Shown here one piece after another: positions 44,167 to 53,363 of a stretch of 64,000 nucleotides of DNA. Position 1 is the stretch's first letter, and each line of letters begins with the position of its first letter. The notes beneath the pieces were generated by a model. That model did not search any database and was not told the DNA's origin. It saw only the letters and a list, made by a program, of their open reading frames with translations. This DNA comes from Streptomyces filamentosus (GTDB lineage: Bacteria > Actinomycetota > Actinomycetes > Streptomycetales > Streptomycetaceae). The stretch spans positions 1,550,001 to 1,614,000 of the forward strand of contig NZ_BNBE01000002.1 of assembly GCF_014654895.1 (NCBI RefSeq), read 5' to 3'. The translations under genes and the position numbers were made by a program.

Positions 44167-44231
44167 GCAGCCGCAGTGGAGGTCGATAGGCTCAACCCGC
44201 TCTGCTCTCAAGGTGATCTGAGGAATCAGCG

Positions 44232-45257
44232 TTGACGAACGACCGCACCCGTCCCACCGTTGTCGTGGTCGGCCTCGGTGGCACCATCGCCATGATGCCC
44301 TCCGACCGTGATGGAGCGGCTCGCCCCACCCTGAGCGCGGAGGACCTGCTCGCCGCAGTACCCCAGCTTGACGCCACGGACGTCGACATCCAGACGCTGT
44401 CCTTCGCGAGTAAGCCCGGCGCCTCGCTGACGCTGGACGACATCGACCGCCTCGCGAACCAGCTCCGGGCGATGGCCGGCGAAGGCGCCGTCGACGGCAT
44501 CGTCGTGACCCAGGGAACCGACACCCTGGAGGAGACCGCCTACCTGCTGAGCCTGCTGTACGCGGAGCAGGCCCCGCTCGTCGTCACCGGAGCCATGCGC
44601 GCCCCGCACCTGGCCGGCGCCGACGGGCCGGCCAACCTGCTCGCGGCCGTCACCGTCGCGGCCAGCGCCCACGCCCGCGGCCTGGGCGTCCTCGTGGTCT
44701 TCAACGACCAGGTCTTCGACCCCTCGCGTGTCCGCAAAACGCACAGCACCAGCACCAGCGCGTTCACCGCCCCCGACACCGGGGCCCTCGGCATCGTCGC
44801 GGAAGGCGCCCTCCGCCTGCTCGCCGTCCCCGCGCACACGCCCCGCCCCCTCGCCGCGACCCTCGACAGGCCAGCTCGCGTCGCCCTGTACCCCGCCGCC
44901 CTCGGCGACGACGGCGCTCTCCTGAAGACGATGCTGAACCAGGTCGACGGCATGGTCATCGCCGGCTTCGGAGTCGGCCACGTCCCCGAGACCTGGGTCC
45001 CCGTCCTCGCGAAGGCGGCCCGGCGGATCCCAGTCGTCCTCGCCTCCCGCACCGGAGCCGGTACCACCCTCACGCGCGCGTACGGGTTCGACGGATCGGA
45101 GAAGGACCTGCTCTCCCGCGGTCTCATCGGCGCAGGACACCTCGACCCGTACAAGGCCCGCCACCTCCTGACGGTGCTACTGCGCGGCGGCGCCGACAAC
45201 GACACAATCCGCGCGACGTTCGCTCCCGCCGGAACGACCGCGGAGGGGCGAGGCTGA
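44232..45257 (+). CDS. L-asparaginase family amidohydrolase
   Basis: A 341-residue protein beginning at TTG 44232 with GAGGAA upstream. Both active-site triads are visible: VVGLGGTIAMMPSD (nucleophilic Thr) and VTQGTDTLEETAYLL (Thr-Asp). The C-terminal domain carries GMVIAGFGVGHVP and RTGAGTTL. No signal peptide, so a cytoplasmic enzyme. It hydrolyses asparagine or glutamine to the acid plus ammonia in characterised homologues. It is fused tightly (one-base overlap) to the PPC-domain gene. Confidence 0.9.
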   Translation: MTNDRTRPTVVVVGLGGTIAMMPSDRDGAARPTLSAEDLLAAVPQLDATDVDIQTLSFASKPGASLTLDDIDRLANQLRAMAGEGAVDGIVVTQGTDTLEETAYLLSLLYAEQAPLVVTGAMRAPHLAGADGPANLLAAVTVAASAHARGLGVLVVFNDQVFDPSRVRKTHSTSTSAFTAPDTGALGIVAEGALRLLAVPAHTPRPLAATLDRPARVALYPAALGDDGALLKTMLNQVDGMVIAGFGVGHVPETWVPVLAKAARRIPVVLASRTGAGTTLTRAYGFDGSEKDLLSRGLIGAGHLDPYKARHLLTVLLRGGADNDTIRATFAPAGTTAEGRG

Positions 45258-45739
45258 TGCGAGCCACCGAACTGACCCTGGGGCGCTCCTTCGCGCTGGC
45301 CTTCGACGACGGCGACGACTTCGTCAAGGAGCTCACCGGCTTCTGCGCGGAGCAGGGGATCCGGCAGGCGATCATCCCGATGTTCCTCGGCGGATTCCGG
45401 CGGGTGCACCTGGTGGGGGCGGTCGGTCCGCTGCAGGACCCGGAGGCTCCCGTGTGGGACGAGACGGTCCTGGAGACGGTGGAGGCCGTGGGCGCCGGGA
45501 CCCTCGCCTGGAGCCCGGACACGGACTCCCTGGCCCCTCATCTTCACGTCGCGGTCGGACGTAAGGACCTCAAGGCCGCCGGCAGCGTGTCCCATCTGCT
45601 GTGGGCGGAGGTCCAGTTCATCCAGGAGATGGCGTTGCAGGAGGTCATCGCGCCGTCGATGCTGCGGCCCGCGTGCGGGCCGCACAGCGTCCCGACGCTC
45701 ACCTTCGCACCATCGCCGGAGACGATCCCGCCGTCGTAG
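45257..45739 (+). CDS. PPC/DUF296-domain protein
   Basis: A 160-residue protein from ATG 45257. The PPC (plants and prokaryotes conserved) fold is recognisable: LGRSFALAFDDGDDFVKEL, GIRQAIIPMFLGGFRRVHL and PHLHVAVGRKDL, where the His residues bind metal in homologues. Bacterial PPC proteins form trimers, and some are DNA- or nucleotide-binding. The asparaginase-PPC pairing is unusual to me. Its 3' end overlaps the convergent LuxR-type gene by 41 bp. Confidence 0.78.
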   Translation: MRATELTLGRSFALAFDDGDDFVKELTGFCAEQGIRQAIIPMFLGGFRRVHLVGAVGPLQDPEAPVWDETVLETVEAVGAGTLAWSPDTDSLAPHLHVAVGRKDLKAAGSVSHLLWAEVQFIQEMALQEVIAPSMLRPACGPHSVPTLTFAPSPETIPPS

Positions 45740-46277
45740 GCGTTGCGCCCCAAGGCGACCGGCCCGCCTGCAGGGGCAGGTCCGCGGCGTGGAACCGCGC
45801 GGAGCCTGCCAACTGGCTGGGGCCAGTTTTGAGGAGCCCCCAGGCGTGACCGAGGCCGATCAGGTGCGTTTCGTTGGCGGCCCCGGCCTTGTCGACGAGG
45901 TCGGCGATCATCGGGCGGACGTCAGCCGGGGCGAGCCCGGCCGCCCGGGCGATGTCGTGGGTCTCCGGGTGTTCGGCGAGCGCGCGCAGCAGCCGTAGGT
46001 CCCGCTCGGTGACGTCGGGGATGCGCTCGGGGGCCGGTGGCGGAGGTACCTGTCCGCTGGCCAGTACGGCGTGGGCGCGGGCCGCCCGCCCGCGCCGACT
46101 GGTGATACCGAACTTCTTGCCGATGGCGACGATGTTGCCGGTGAACGTCGTGGTGCTGATGCCCAGGGCCTGGGCGCCCTCGGCGTTCGACGCGCCGGCG
46201 ACCAGTTGTTCGGCGGCCCGTTTCTCGGCGGGGGTGAGCTGGGTGAGCGCTTGTGCGGTGCGGATCTTCACAGGCAT
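45699..46277 (-). CDS. LuxR-type helix-turn-helix regulator of the diterpenoid cluster
   Basis: A 192-residue protein with ATG 46277. The HTH (about 12-75: LTPAEKRAAEQLVAGASNAE ... TTTFTGNIVAIGKKFGIT) is LuxR/GerE-like, followed by a helical domain (TERDLRLLRALAEHPETHDI) shared with the regulator at 41639 and probably sensory. It lies 41 bp past the terpene synthase stop and reads the same way, so it may be the last gene of the terpenoid operon. The last 40 residues are low-complexity. Confidence 0.75.
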   Translation of the reverse strand: MPVKIRTAQALTQLTPAEKRAAEQLVAGASNAEGAQALGISTTTFTGNIVAIGKKFGITSRRGRAARAHAVLASGQVPPPPAPERIPDVTERDLRLLRALAEHPETHDIARAAGLAPADVRPMIADLVDKAGAANETHLIGLGHAWGLLKTGPSQLAGSARFHAADLPLQAGRSPWGATPTTAGSSPAMVRR

Positions 46278-46318
46278 GGGAGGTGCTTTCGGTGGTGAGG
46301 TGAGTACGTCGGCTCAGG

Positions 46319-47284
46319 TCACGGGGTGGTGTACCGGTCGTGGTCGATATGCCAGATGAACGCATGGACGATGTGTTCCAGGGCCTGGGCGTGGCACGTG
46401 AGCGGCGAGGGACCATTGGCGGACAGCTCGTCAATGAGAGTGCGGGCGGCCACGGCCTGCTCGTCACACAACCGGGCGGCGGCCCTGAGCGCCTCGGGAA
46501 GCTGCAGGCGGTGCTCGCGCATCAGCAGTGTCGGCAGGCTCAGCGGCGGCACGGGGCTCCGGCTCGCCTCCCGCGAGTAGGAGGCGAGGTCGTTGACCCA
46601 CCCGGCCAGACATGCGACCGCGGACTCCGACCGGTCCACCAGGTGCGCAGCGCCATGCCGGTCGGGCAGTTCGTAGGAGAGGGCGATCGGTGTGATGGCG
46701 GTGAGGGTGCGGGCGAAGACGGTGAGGGGCCGCATCGTGCGGTAGGTGTGCAGCGGGACGCGGCTGGGGTCGTTCAGGTGGTGGGCCTCCCAGATGAGCC
46801 CGCGGAGATTTCCACGCAGGTGTCCGGTGAGGGTGAGGTACTGGCTGGGCGTGGCCCTGTCCCGGATGCGGTCGAGGAGGTCGCGCAGCGCTGTCGTAAA
46901 CGGTCCTGGCGGTGACGTTGGGGTGTTGTCGGCCAGGACGCCGGTCAGCTCGTCGATGTGGCCGACCAGGGCGGCGGGGTCGGCCGCGGCGGTCGTCTCG
47001 CCATGGGTGTCGTCGAAGGCCACGAGCCACAGGAAGAGCTCGGCGGCGAGCAGCAGACTGTCGAGATCGGCGGTGGGCAGCGCGCGGACGATGCCCTGGC
47101 TGGTGATGCCGCACAGGGTGCGGAGCTCGTCGGCCGGCACGGGGAGGTTTCGTTCGGCGGCCCAGCGCCGGAGGTGCCTGTCCGCGGTGACAGCGTGAGG
47201 GCTGGTCGGGAACGGGCCGGGGAAGGCGGCACCGAGATCGGGCAGGGTGAGGGGGACGGGCGCGATGCCGGGGCCGCTGTTCAC
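46319..47284 (-). CDS. class I terpene synthase
   Basis: A 321-residue protein with ATG 47284. The metal-binding motifs are clear. The Asp-rich motif is FDDTHGE (Asp91-Asp92 ... Glu96), and the NSE triad is NDLASYSRE (Asn231, Ser235, Glu239), a perfect NDxxSxxxE. The downstream RY-type motif is near HDRYTTP at the C-terminus. Length fits a bacterial single-domain alpha enzyme. With a class II cyclase in the operon, the expected substrate is a cyclised copalyl-type diphosphate rather than GGPP. It overlaps the P450 gene by four bases. Confidence 0.9.
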   Translation of the reverse strand: MNSGPGIAPVPLTLPDLGAAFPGPFPTSPHAVTADRHLRRWAAERNLPVPADELRTLCGITSQGIVRALPTADLDSLLLAAELFLWLVAFDDTHGETTAAADPAALVGHIDELTGVLADNTPTSPPGPFTTALRDLLDRIRDRATPSQYLTLTGHLRGNLRGLIWEAHHLNDPSRVPLHTYRTMRPLTVFARTLTAITPIALSYELPDRHGAAHLVDRSESAVACLAGWVNDLASYSREASRSPVPPLSLPTLLMREHRLQLPEALRAAARLCDEQAVAARTLIDELSANGPSPLTCHAQALEHIVHAFIWHIDHDRYTTP

Positions 47285-48624
47285 GCCGCCTCCCGGGCTT
47301 CAGCTCTCATCCGCAGGACGGACGGGTGGACCGTGATCGCGCCTACCGGCACGGGCCGGATCCCGGGGGCCAGTCGCAGCCGCCAGCGCGAGGCGATGAG
47401 GGCCGTGATGACCGTCATCTCGGTCCAGGCGAACGCGTCGCCTAGGCACCGGCGCTTGCCGGCGCCGAACGGGATGAAGGCGTTCTTCGGCGGCTGGGGC
47501 CGGTCCGGCAGCCAGCGGTCGGGGTCGAACCGCAACGGGTCCAGGTAGAGGCCGGGGTCGCGGTGCAGGGTGTAGGGGCTCCAGACGACGTCAGTGCCGG
47601 CGGGCAGGGTGAAGTCGCCGAGCCGGACCGCGGCGGTGGCCTGCCGGGTCACCAGCCAGCCGGGGCTGTACAGGCGGAGGGTTTCCTGGACGAGGGCGCG
47701 GGTGAACGTCAGCCGGGGCAGGTGGTCGGCGGTGAGTTCCTGTCCGGCCAGGACGGTGTCGACTTCGGTGTGGAGTCGTGCCTCGAGGTCGGGGTGGCGG
47801 CCGATCTCGTGGAAGAGCCAGGCCATGACGACGGCCGTCGTCTCAGATCCGGCGGCGAGCAGGCCGGTGACTTCGGACAGGATCTCGTCGTCCGGGAGCG
47901 GGGCGCCGGTCTCGTCCCGGGCGTCCAGGAGCATCGAGACGACGTCGTCGTAGTCGTCGGGGCGTGTGCGGTGGTCGGTGATGATGCCGGCCACCGCCTG
48001 GTGCAGGATGCTGCTGGCGCGGGCGAGCCTGCGGTTGTGGCGGGTGGGCAGCCGGTCGAGCAGTGGCAGCGGCACGAGGGCACGCCGGAGGGCCGCCTTG
48101 AAGAGGGTGTCCACGCTCGTGAGAATCGCGCGGGCGGCCTGAGGTTCGGGGGCGGCGGAGAACGCGGCGCGCATGACGATGTTCTGGGCCATCATCTGCA
48201 TCTCGGTCTTCAGGTCGAGTTCGCCGCCGTCGCTCCAGGCTCCGATGGCGAAGGCGGTGGTGTCGCGCATGGTCCGGACGTAGCCGGTGACCCGCTCGCG
48301 GTGGAAGGCGGGCTGCATCAGCCGGCGGCGCGCGAGATGCCCGGGGCCTTCGGCGACGGGAAGGGCGTCCTTGCCGAAGAGCCTCAGCTTCTCGAAGAGC
48401 AGCCCCTTGGTGAAGTGACCGGACTGGGCGGTGAGCATCTGGTGGATCAACTCGGGCGAGTTCACCACGTTCACGGACTTCGGACCGAGCATGATCCGCA
48501 CGGTGGGGCCGTGGGCGCGCAGTTGCTGGAGGAAGCCCAGCCGGTCGCGCAGGAGCGGCAGCGCGTGTCCGATGAGCGGGCGCCTGCCCGGAGCGATCGG
48601 CGCGAGCCGGTGGTCGGCCGTCAC
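47281..48624 (-). CDS. cytochrome P450 of the diterpenoid cluster
   Basis: A 447-residue protein starting at GTG 48624 overlapping the cyclase stop. It shows the I-helix AAGSETTAVVMAW, ExxR in VQETLRLYSP and the heme loop FIPFGAGKRRCLGDAF with axial Cys393. There is no membrane anchor. It resembles CYP families that oxidise terpenoid skeletons (residues HRERVTGYVRTMRDTT are typical of this group). It likely hydroxylates or oxidises the diterpene made by the neighbouring cyclases. Confidence 0.9.
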   Translation of the reverse strand: MTADHRLAPIAPGRRPLIGHALPLLRDRLGFLQQLRAHGPTVRIMLGPKSVNVVNSPELIHQMLTAQSGHFTKGLLFEKLRLFGKDALPVAEGPGHLARRRLMQPAFHRERVTGYVRTMRDTTAFAIGAWSDGGELDLKTEMQMMAQNIVMRAAFSAAPEPQAARAILTSVDTLFKAALRRALVPLPLLDRLPTRHNRRLARASSILHQAVAGIITDHRTRPDDYDDVVSMLLDARDETGAPLPDDEILSEVTGLLAAGSETTAVVMAWLFHEIGRHPDLEARLHTEVDTVLAGQELTADHLPRLTFTRALVQETLRLYSPGWLVTRQATAAVRLGDFTLPAGTDVVWSPYTLHRDPGLYLDPLRFDPDRWLPDRPQPPKNAFIPFGAGKRRCLGDAFAWTEMTVITALIASRWRLRLAPGIRPVPVGAITVHPSVLRMRAEAREAA

Positions 48625-50234
48625 GAGGCCACTCCTTCCGTGTGCCGTCCGGGGCCGTGCCGGGTCAGCAGTTCGCGGGCGGCAAGGATCTCGGCCTGGA
48701 TCATCGCGGTGGGGGCGTAGAGCGTCTTGTCGTGCCACAGCGCCGGGGGCCGGTGTCGGCTGCCACGGTCGTCGAGGGCGTTCTCGGCGCGCTGGAGCGC
48801 TGTGCGCCACCCGGGCCGGGTGGCGGCGGCGGGATCGGCGAGGAGGATCTGCACCGCGTACGCGGTCTCCTCCGCCGTGCCGCCCCAGACGCCCCAGGTT
48901 CCGTCGTCGTGCTGGCTGGCCAGGACCCGGTCGACGGCCGTCTGGATGGCTCGGCGGGTGCCGGGTCCGGGGTGGCCGAGGAGGGCTCGAACACACCGCT
49001 CGGTGGCGTAGTACGGGGAGGCGTGCCACTTGTCCGTCCAGGCGCCGTCGGTCTGCTGCTTCACCAGCCAGTCGCGCACGAGGTCCATGCGCGGGTAGTG
49101 GACCGGGCGCGCGGCCGGCCGCAGACGGAGGTGGGCTGTCAGGGCCTGGAGGGCGTGGGCGTTCGCCGTGACGGATCCGGTGTCCTCGCCGATGTAGCAC
49201 CGGTAGTGGGTGTCGGCCCAGAACGCGGCGAGCGGGGCCGGGTCACAGGCTGTGCCGGTGACGGCGGCCACCAGCACGGCCATCGAGGTGTCGTCGGCGT
49301 CGGGCAGGAGACCCGGGGCACCGCGGACCCCGGCCGGGTCGTAGATGTCGTGTGCCCAGCCCTCGGCCGCGGCGCGGCACGCGGGCGGCAGGCCGGGGCG
49401 GGCGAGGGCGGCGGCAACCCACAGCCGCTCGAAGACACGGACCGGTGCCGCCTCCGGCAGGAGCCCGCCATAACGGCGGGCCGCAGCCGACAGGGCCGCC
49501 CTCGCCTGCTCTCCCTGCGCACGGTCCGGCTGAGAGGCGAGCCATGCGGCCGTGGCCGCGGGCGAGCTACCGAGCAGGCCGTCCGGCACGGGCACCACGC
49601 CGCCGGGCAGATGCCGAGCGACGCCCTCGAAGGTGTGGTGGAGCTTGCCTGGGACACCGGCGCGGCACCGCTGCGCGATCTCCTCGTGCCGATCGGGCCG
49701 GAATCCGGGCGGCACGCTCAGGCGCGCCCCGCGCGACACCGGCCCGAGGCGGGGCAGCGTGCCGAACACGGGCCGGTCCAGGAGGTCGTTGATGCGGGCG
49801 ACGAGGCTGGGGACGAGGACTTCGATGGCTGCGGTGTCCGGCCACGGCCCATCGGCCGGCAGGGCGCGCAGCGCGGCGACGCCGTCGGCCGCAGCCGACG
49901 CGAGCCGGCCTCGGGTCGAGACGGCGGGGGTCTCGTCCCGGACGATGGTGGCGAGCAGGGCTTCGACAGCGCTGAGCGTCGGAAGCAGCCGGTACCGCGC
50001 TGGCCCTTCGCCCCAGGTGCCATCCCGCAGCTGCTGGTCCAGCAACCATCCGAGCCGGGTACCGTGCCCGTCGAGCTTCGGTGCCAGGGAGATGACGCGC
50101 GCCGTCTCGTACACCGACGCGCGGACGCTGCCCCACGGGTCGGCGTCGATGTCCGCCATCAGGCGGACGGCCTGGGAGTCGAACCGCCGAAGCGCCTGCG
50201 GTATGACAGCGGTGCTGGCCCGGGTGCCGGTCAC
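48621..50234 (-). CDS. class II diterpene cyclase (copalyl-diphosphate-synthase type)
   Basis: A 537-residue protein with ATG 50234 in an operon overlap. It carries the class II protonation motif DADD (Asp312-Ala-Asp314-Asp315) in GLLPDADDTSMAV. Alpha-alpha barrel QW-like repeats are present (DGTWGEGPARYRLLP, DGAWTDKWHASPYY, DGTWGVWGGTAEETAY). No class I DDxxD is present, so it is monofunctional. Length matches bacterial betagamma-domain enzymes that turn GGPP into labdane-type diphosphates. Stereochemistry cannot be deduced. Confidence 0.92.
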   Translation of the reverse strand: MTGTRASTAVIPQALRRFDSQAVRLMADIDADPWGSVRASVYETARVISLAPKLDGHGTRLGWLLDQQLRDGTWGEGPARYRLLPTLSAVEALLATIVRDETPAVSTRGRLASAAADGVAALRALPADGPWPDTAAIEVLVPSLVARINDLLDRPVFGTLPRLGPVSRGARLSVPPGFRPDRHEEIAQRCRAGVPGKLHHTFEGVARHLPGGVVPVPDGLLGSSPAATAAWLASQPDRAQGEQARAALSAAARRYGGLLPEAAPVRVFERLWVAAALARPGLPPACRAAAEGWAHDIYDPAGVRGAPGLLPDADDTSMAVLVAAVTGTACDPAPLAAFWADTHYRCYIGEDTGSVTANAHALQALTAHLRLRPAARPVHYPRMDLVRDWLVKQQTDGAWTDKWHASPYYATERCVRALLGHPGPGTRRAIQTAVDRVLASQHDDGTWGVWGGTAEETAYAVQILLADPAAATRPGWRTALQRAENALDDRGSRHRPPALWHDKTLYAPTAMIQAEILAARELLTRHGPGRHTEGVAS

Positions 50235-51340
50235 GACTGCCGCACCGTGGCTATGCCGGCGATCTCCCTCAGGGCCTCGGCAGCGGGGAAGGGAAACGGG
50301 GCCCGGTCGAGTACGGTCAGGGCCGCATGGCGCCGGGCCGTGATCATCGTCTCGACCTGCCGGCGAGCGCCGGAGTGCTCGATGACGTCACGGACGCGCC
50401 CGAAGTCCTCGTCCGACAGGTCCGGGTTGCCGACCGCCGTGCGCAGCAGCCGTTTGTCGGCGGCGGAGGCCGATTGCAGGGCGAGCGCCATCAGCACGGT
50501 GGCCTTGCCCTCCCGTATGTCGTCACCGACCGGCTTGCCGGTCTTGGACGGATCGCCGAAGACGCCGAGGAGGTCGTCGCGCAGTTGGAAGGCCTCCCCC
50601 AGCGGGATGGCGAACTCGCTGCAGGCGCTGTGCACATCGGGTCCGGCGCCGGCGAGCGCCGCGCCGATGCGCAGCGGCCATTCCACGGTGTAGGAGGCGG
50701 TCTTGTAGCGCACGATCCGCAGCGCGGCCTCGACGTCGTCGCAGGGGCGGCCGGTCGCCACCAGGTCGAGATACTGGCCGTACACGAGCTGGCTGCGCAT
50801 GGTCTCCAGCAGGGGCTGGATCCGCCACATCGCCTCCGCGCCGGGGCCGGTGCGGATGAGGTCGTCCGACAGCGTCAGGACGAGATCGCCAAGCAGAAGG
50901 CCGGCGGCCAGGCCGTGAGCCGTGGCCCGGTGCGGCGGGCGCCCGTCGGCGATGTACGCCGTGGCGAGCGCGCGGTGCGCCGTGGGGCGGCCGCGGCGCA
51001 GGTCGCTGCCGTCCATCACATCGTCGTGGATCAGGGCGAAGGCATGGAAGAGCTCCAGGGACGCGGCCACACGCAGAACCCGGTCCCGGTCGCCGGATCC
51101 CCCGCCGCCGGCGTACCAGCCTTCGACGCACAGGAGCGCCCGCAGGCGCTTGCCGCCGTCCAGGAGACTGCTCAGCGTCGTGAACAGCGGAGTCATCTCC
51201 GGCCCAGGCGCGGCCTGGGCCCTCTGGGCGAGGAAGTCGGCGAGGATCGCGTCGACTTCGTCCCGCAGGGCGGACGGATCCGGCAGGGCGGTGGTGGATG
51301 GTGCCGGCCGGCGTTTCCCCGTCTGGTCGAGGACCGTCAT
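50231..51340 (-). CDS. geranylgeranyl diphosphate synthase (polyprenyl synthetase)
   Basis: A 369-residue protein with ATG 51340 behind GAAGGAGG. The first Asp-rich motif is LIHDDVMDGSD (Asp106, Asp107, Asp110). The second is FQLRDDLLGVFGD (Asp255, Asp256; the usual third Asp is Gly). GGKRLRALL supplies the IPP-binding Lys/Arg. The position before the first motif holds a small/large pattern (ELFHAFALIHDD) compatible with a C20 product. It supplies GGPP to the class II cyclase it overlaps. Confidence 0.9.
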   Translation of the reverse strand: MTVLDQTGKRRPAPSTTALPDPSALRDEVDAILADFLAQRAQAAPGPEMTPLFTTLSSLLDGGKRLRALLCVEGWYAGGGGSGDRDRVLRVAASLELFHAFALIHDDVMDGSDLRRGRPTAHRALATAYIADGRPPHRATAHGLAAGLLLGDLVLTLSDDLIRTGPGAEAMWRIQPLLETMRSQLVYGQYLDLVATGRPCDDVEAALRIVRYKTASYTVEWPLRIGAALAGAGPDVHSACSEFAIPLGEAFQLRDDLLGVFGDPSKTGKPVGDDIREGKATVLMALALQSASAADKRLLRTAVGNPDLSDEDFGRVRDVIEHSGARRQVETMITARRHAALTVLDRAPFPFPAAEALREIAGIATVRQS

Positions 51341-51468
51341 GGGAGCCTCCTTCTTCTTCAGAGCGGACCGAGGTGGGCGGCTGTGAGGTGCGGGGCGACG
51401 TGGCCGGGCCGGACTTACCCGTGGCGCGGCTTCACTGCTTGCTGCGTGGTGCCGGAGGGAGGGCGAGT

Positions 51469-52758
51469 TCAGCGCGCACGGGCGGAGGCCTGCAGCCGCC
51501 CGGCCGCGGGCCGTCGCGGTTCGGTGCTCGCCGGACGAGACGGGGCGCTCGGTGCCGGCACGAGCGGGGTGAAACGGCAGGGAAGAGCCGTGAGGACGCG
51601 GTAGATGGGGTCGGGTCGGTGCGTCAGATGCTCGGCCGGTACGGCGAGTTCGATGTCCGGCAGGGTGGCGGTGAGCCGCTCGATCGCCGCGATCGCGACG
51701 ACGAGGGCGATGGACTGCGCGGGGCACTCGTGCGGGCCGGCGGCGAACGCCAGGTGCGCCTTGCGGTCAGAGCGGAACCCCTCACGGCTCTGCCCGGTGT
51801 ACGGGCAGGTGTTGATCGCGGCGTAGGCGACGAAGACCGGCTGGCCCTGGTCGATGTCACGCCCGTGGAAGCGCACGGGCTGGCGCGGCCGGTGGAGGCT
51901 GTACATGGCCAGGGGCGGGTCGTTCCACAGGACGTCGTCGATGGCGTGCCGGATGGGCAGGCTGCCGGTCGTCAGGGTGCCGCGGTAGCGCTCGTCGGAG
52001 AGTATGCGGGCGGCGGTGTTGGCGATGAGACCGGCCAGTGTCTCCCAGGCGGCGCCCTGGGTGATCAGGATCTGGTTGATGACCTCATCGGGGGACAGAC
52101 CGTTGGGGTGGTCGATGAACCACGAGGTGAGGTCGTGACCTCGCTGGGCGGCCTTCGTCTGGTACAGCGTGCCGAGGTAGGCGCCGAGGGACTGTTCGCC
52201 CTGGGCCTTGCGGACGAGGCCCGTGCTCGTCATCGCCTCGACCGCGCCGATGAGTTGGGCGGCATCGGCGTCGGGCATCCCGAAGAGGGAGTTGAGCACC
52301 ATCAGGGGGAGTCGCCGGGCGTACTGGTTGACGAGGTCGGCGCGGCCGGCGTGGGAGAACTCGGCCAGGAGCGTGTCGGCGTGCCGCAGCGTCGTGTCCC
52401 GCACGTGACGGGGGTCGAGGAGTGCGAAGCTGTCGGTGATGACCCGGCGCAGGTGGGCGTGTTCCTGTCCGTCCGCGAAGAAGAGGCTGGGGCGCCACTG
52501 GAGCATCGGCATGACTGGACTGTCGGCGGGGACGTGCTCCATCCACCCGCGGGTGTCCTTGGTCCACAGGCCGGTCCGGTCGTGGAAGAGGTCCAGGGCG
52601 GCCCGGTAGTCGGTGATCACCCAGACGAGGACGCCGGCGTCGATCTCGGCGAGTCCCACAGGGCCCTGCTCTCGCAGGCGGGCGAAGCTGCGCTGGGGGT
52701 CGGCGGCGTGCTCGGCGGTGTAGAGCGGCACGGCGGACTGCTGGGGGGCGGTTGTCAT
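51469..52758 (-). CDS. cvnE: conservon-associated cytochrome P450 (CvnE-type)
   Basis: A 429-residue protein with ATG 52758, overlapping cvnD by four bases. The heme loop is AFAAGPHECPAQS (axial Cys345). The I-helix reads ITQGAAWETLAGLIANT, without the usual acid-Thr pair. P450s of this subtype are the fifth member of many Streptomyces conservons and are often atypical. It may act in the diterpenoid pathway next door or in signalling with the conservon; the sequence does not decide. Confidence 0.85.
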   Translation of the reverse strand: MTTAPQQSAVPLYTAEHAADPQRSFARLREQGPVGLAEIDAGVLVWVITDYRAALDLFHDRTGLWTKDTRGWMEHVPADSPVMPMLQWRPSLFFADGQEHAHLRRVITDSFALLDPRHVRDTTLRHADTLLAEFSHAGRADLVNQYARRLPLMVLNSLFGMPDADAAQLIGAVEAMTSTGLVRKAQGEQSLGAYLGTLYQTKAAQRGHDLTSWFIDHPNGLSPDEVINQILITQGAAWETLAGLIANTAARILSDERYRGTLTTGSLPIRHAIDDVLWNDPPLAMYSLHRPRQPVRFHGRDIDQGQPVFVAYAAINTCPYTGQSREGFRSDRKAHLAFAAGPHECPAQSIALVVAIAAIERLTATLPDIELAVPAEHLTHRPDPIYRVLTALPCRFTPLVPAPSAPSRPASTEPRRPAAGRLQASARAR

Positions 52759-53363
52759 GGCAGTTCGGCTCCGGCGCGGGATACGAGGTGGTCGGCCAGT
52801 GTTCTGAGCGCGTCCAGTACCGATGTGCGGTCTCGCGCGTCGCAGGTGACCAGGGGGGTGTGGTCTTCCAGGTCGAGCTTGCTGCGTACGAGGGCGAGCT
52901 CGTGCTCGGGGGTGTCGGGGAACCGGTTCAGCGCGACGACGTAGTCCAGGCCGGCCTCCTCGATGAGGCCCATCACCTCGAAGGAGGCGTCGAGTCTGCG
53001 GGTGTCGACGAGGACCAGGGCACCGAGGGCTCCCTGTGTGATCTCGTCCCAGATGACCCGGAATCGCTCCTGCCCGGGCGTCCCGAACAGGTACAGGACG
53101 ATGCGGGCGCCGGAAAGCGTGATGCGTCCGAAGTCGAGGGCGACCGTGGTGGTGGTCTTGCCGTCGACGACCAGGTCGTCGACCGACGCTGCGGCCTGCG
53201 TCATGGGCTCTTCCGTGTGCAGGCTGCGGATCTCGGACACCGTCTCGATGGCCGTGGTCTTTCCGATCCCGAACGGCCCGACGATGAGGATCTTCACCAG
53301 GTCGAAGTCCCCGTCGGGCAGATACACCGGTGACGGCGGGCTGCTAGAGGGCGAGGAGACCAT
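52755..53363 (-). CDS. cvnD: conservon GTPase CvnD
   Basis: A 202-residue Ras-like GTPase. The P-loop is GPFGIGKTT (residues 29-37), the switch II region LFGTPGQERFRVIWDEI and the base-specificity region VALNRFPD (an NKxD-like NRxxD). It is a bacterial MglA/CvnD-type protein predicted to assemble with CvnB on the membrane. It overlaps cvnC by 20 bp. Confidence 0.92.
   Translation of the reverse strand: MVSSPSSSPPSPVYLPDGDFDLVKILIVGPFGIGKTTAIETVSEIRSLHTEEPMTQAAASVDDLVVDGKTTTTVALDFGRITLSGARIVLYLFGTPGQERFRVIWDEITQGALGALVLVDTRRLDASFEVMGLIEEAGLDYVVALNRFPDTPEHELALVRSKLDLEDHTPLVTCDARDRTSVLDALRTLADHLVSRAGAELP

Noticed and set aside
46319..46915. + strand frames opposite the terpene synthase
   Set aside because: The minus strand carries a complete DDxxxE and NSE pair, so these are shadows.
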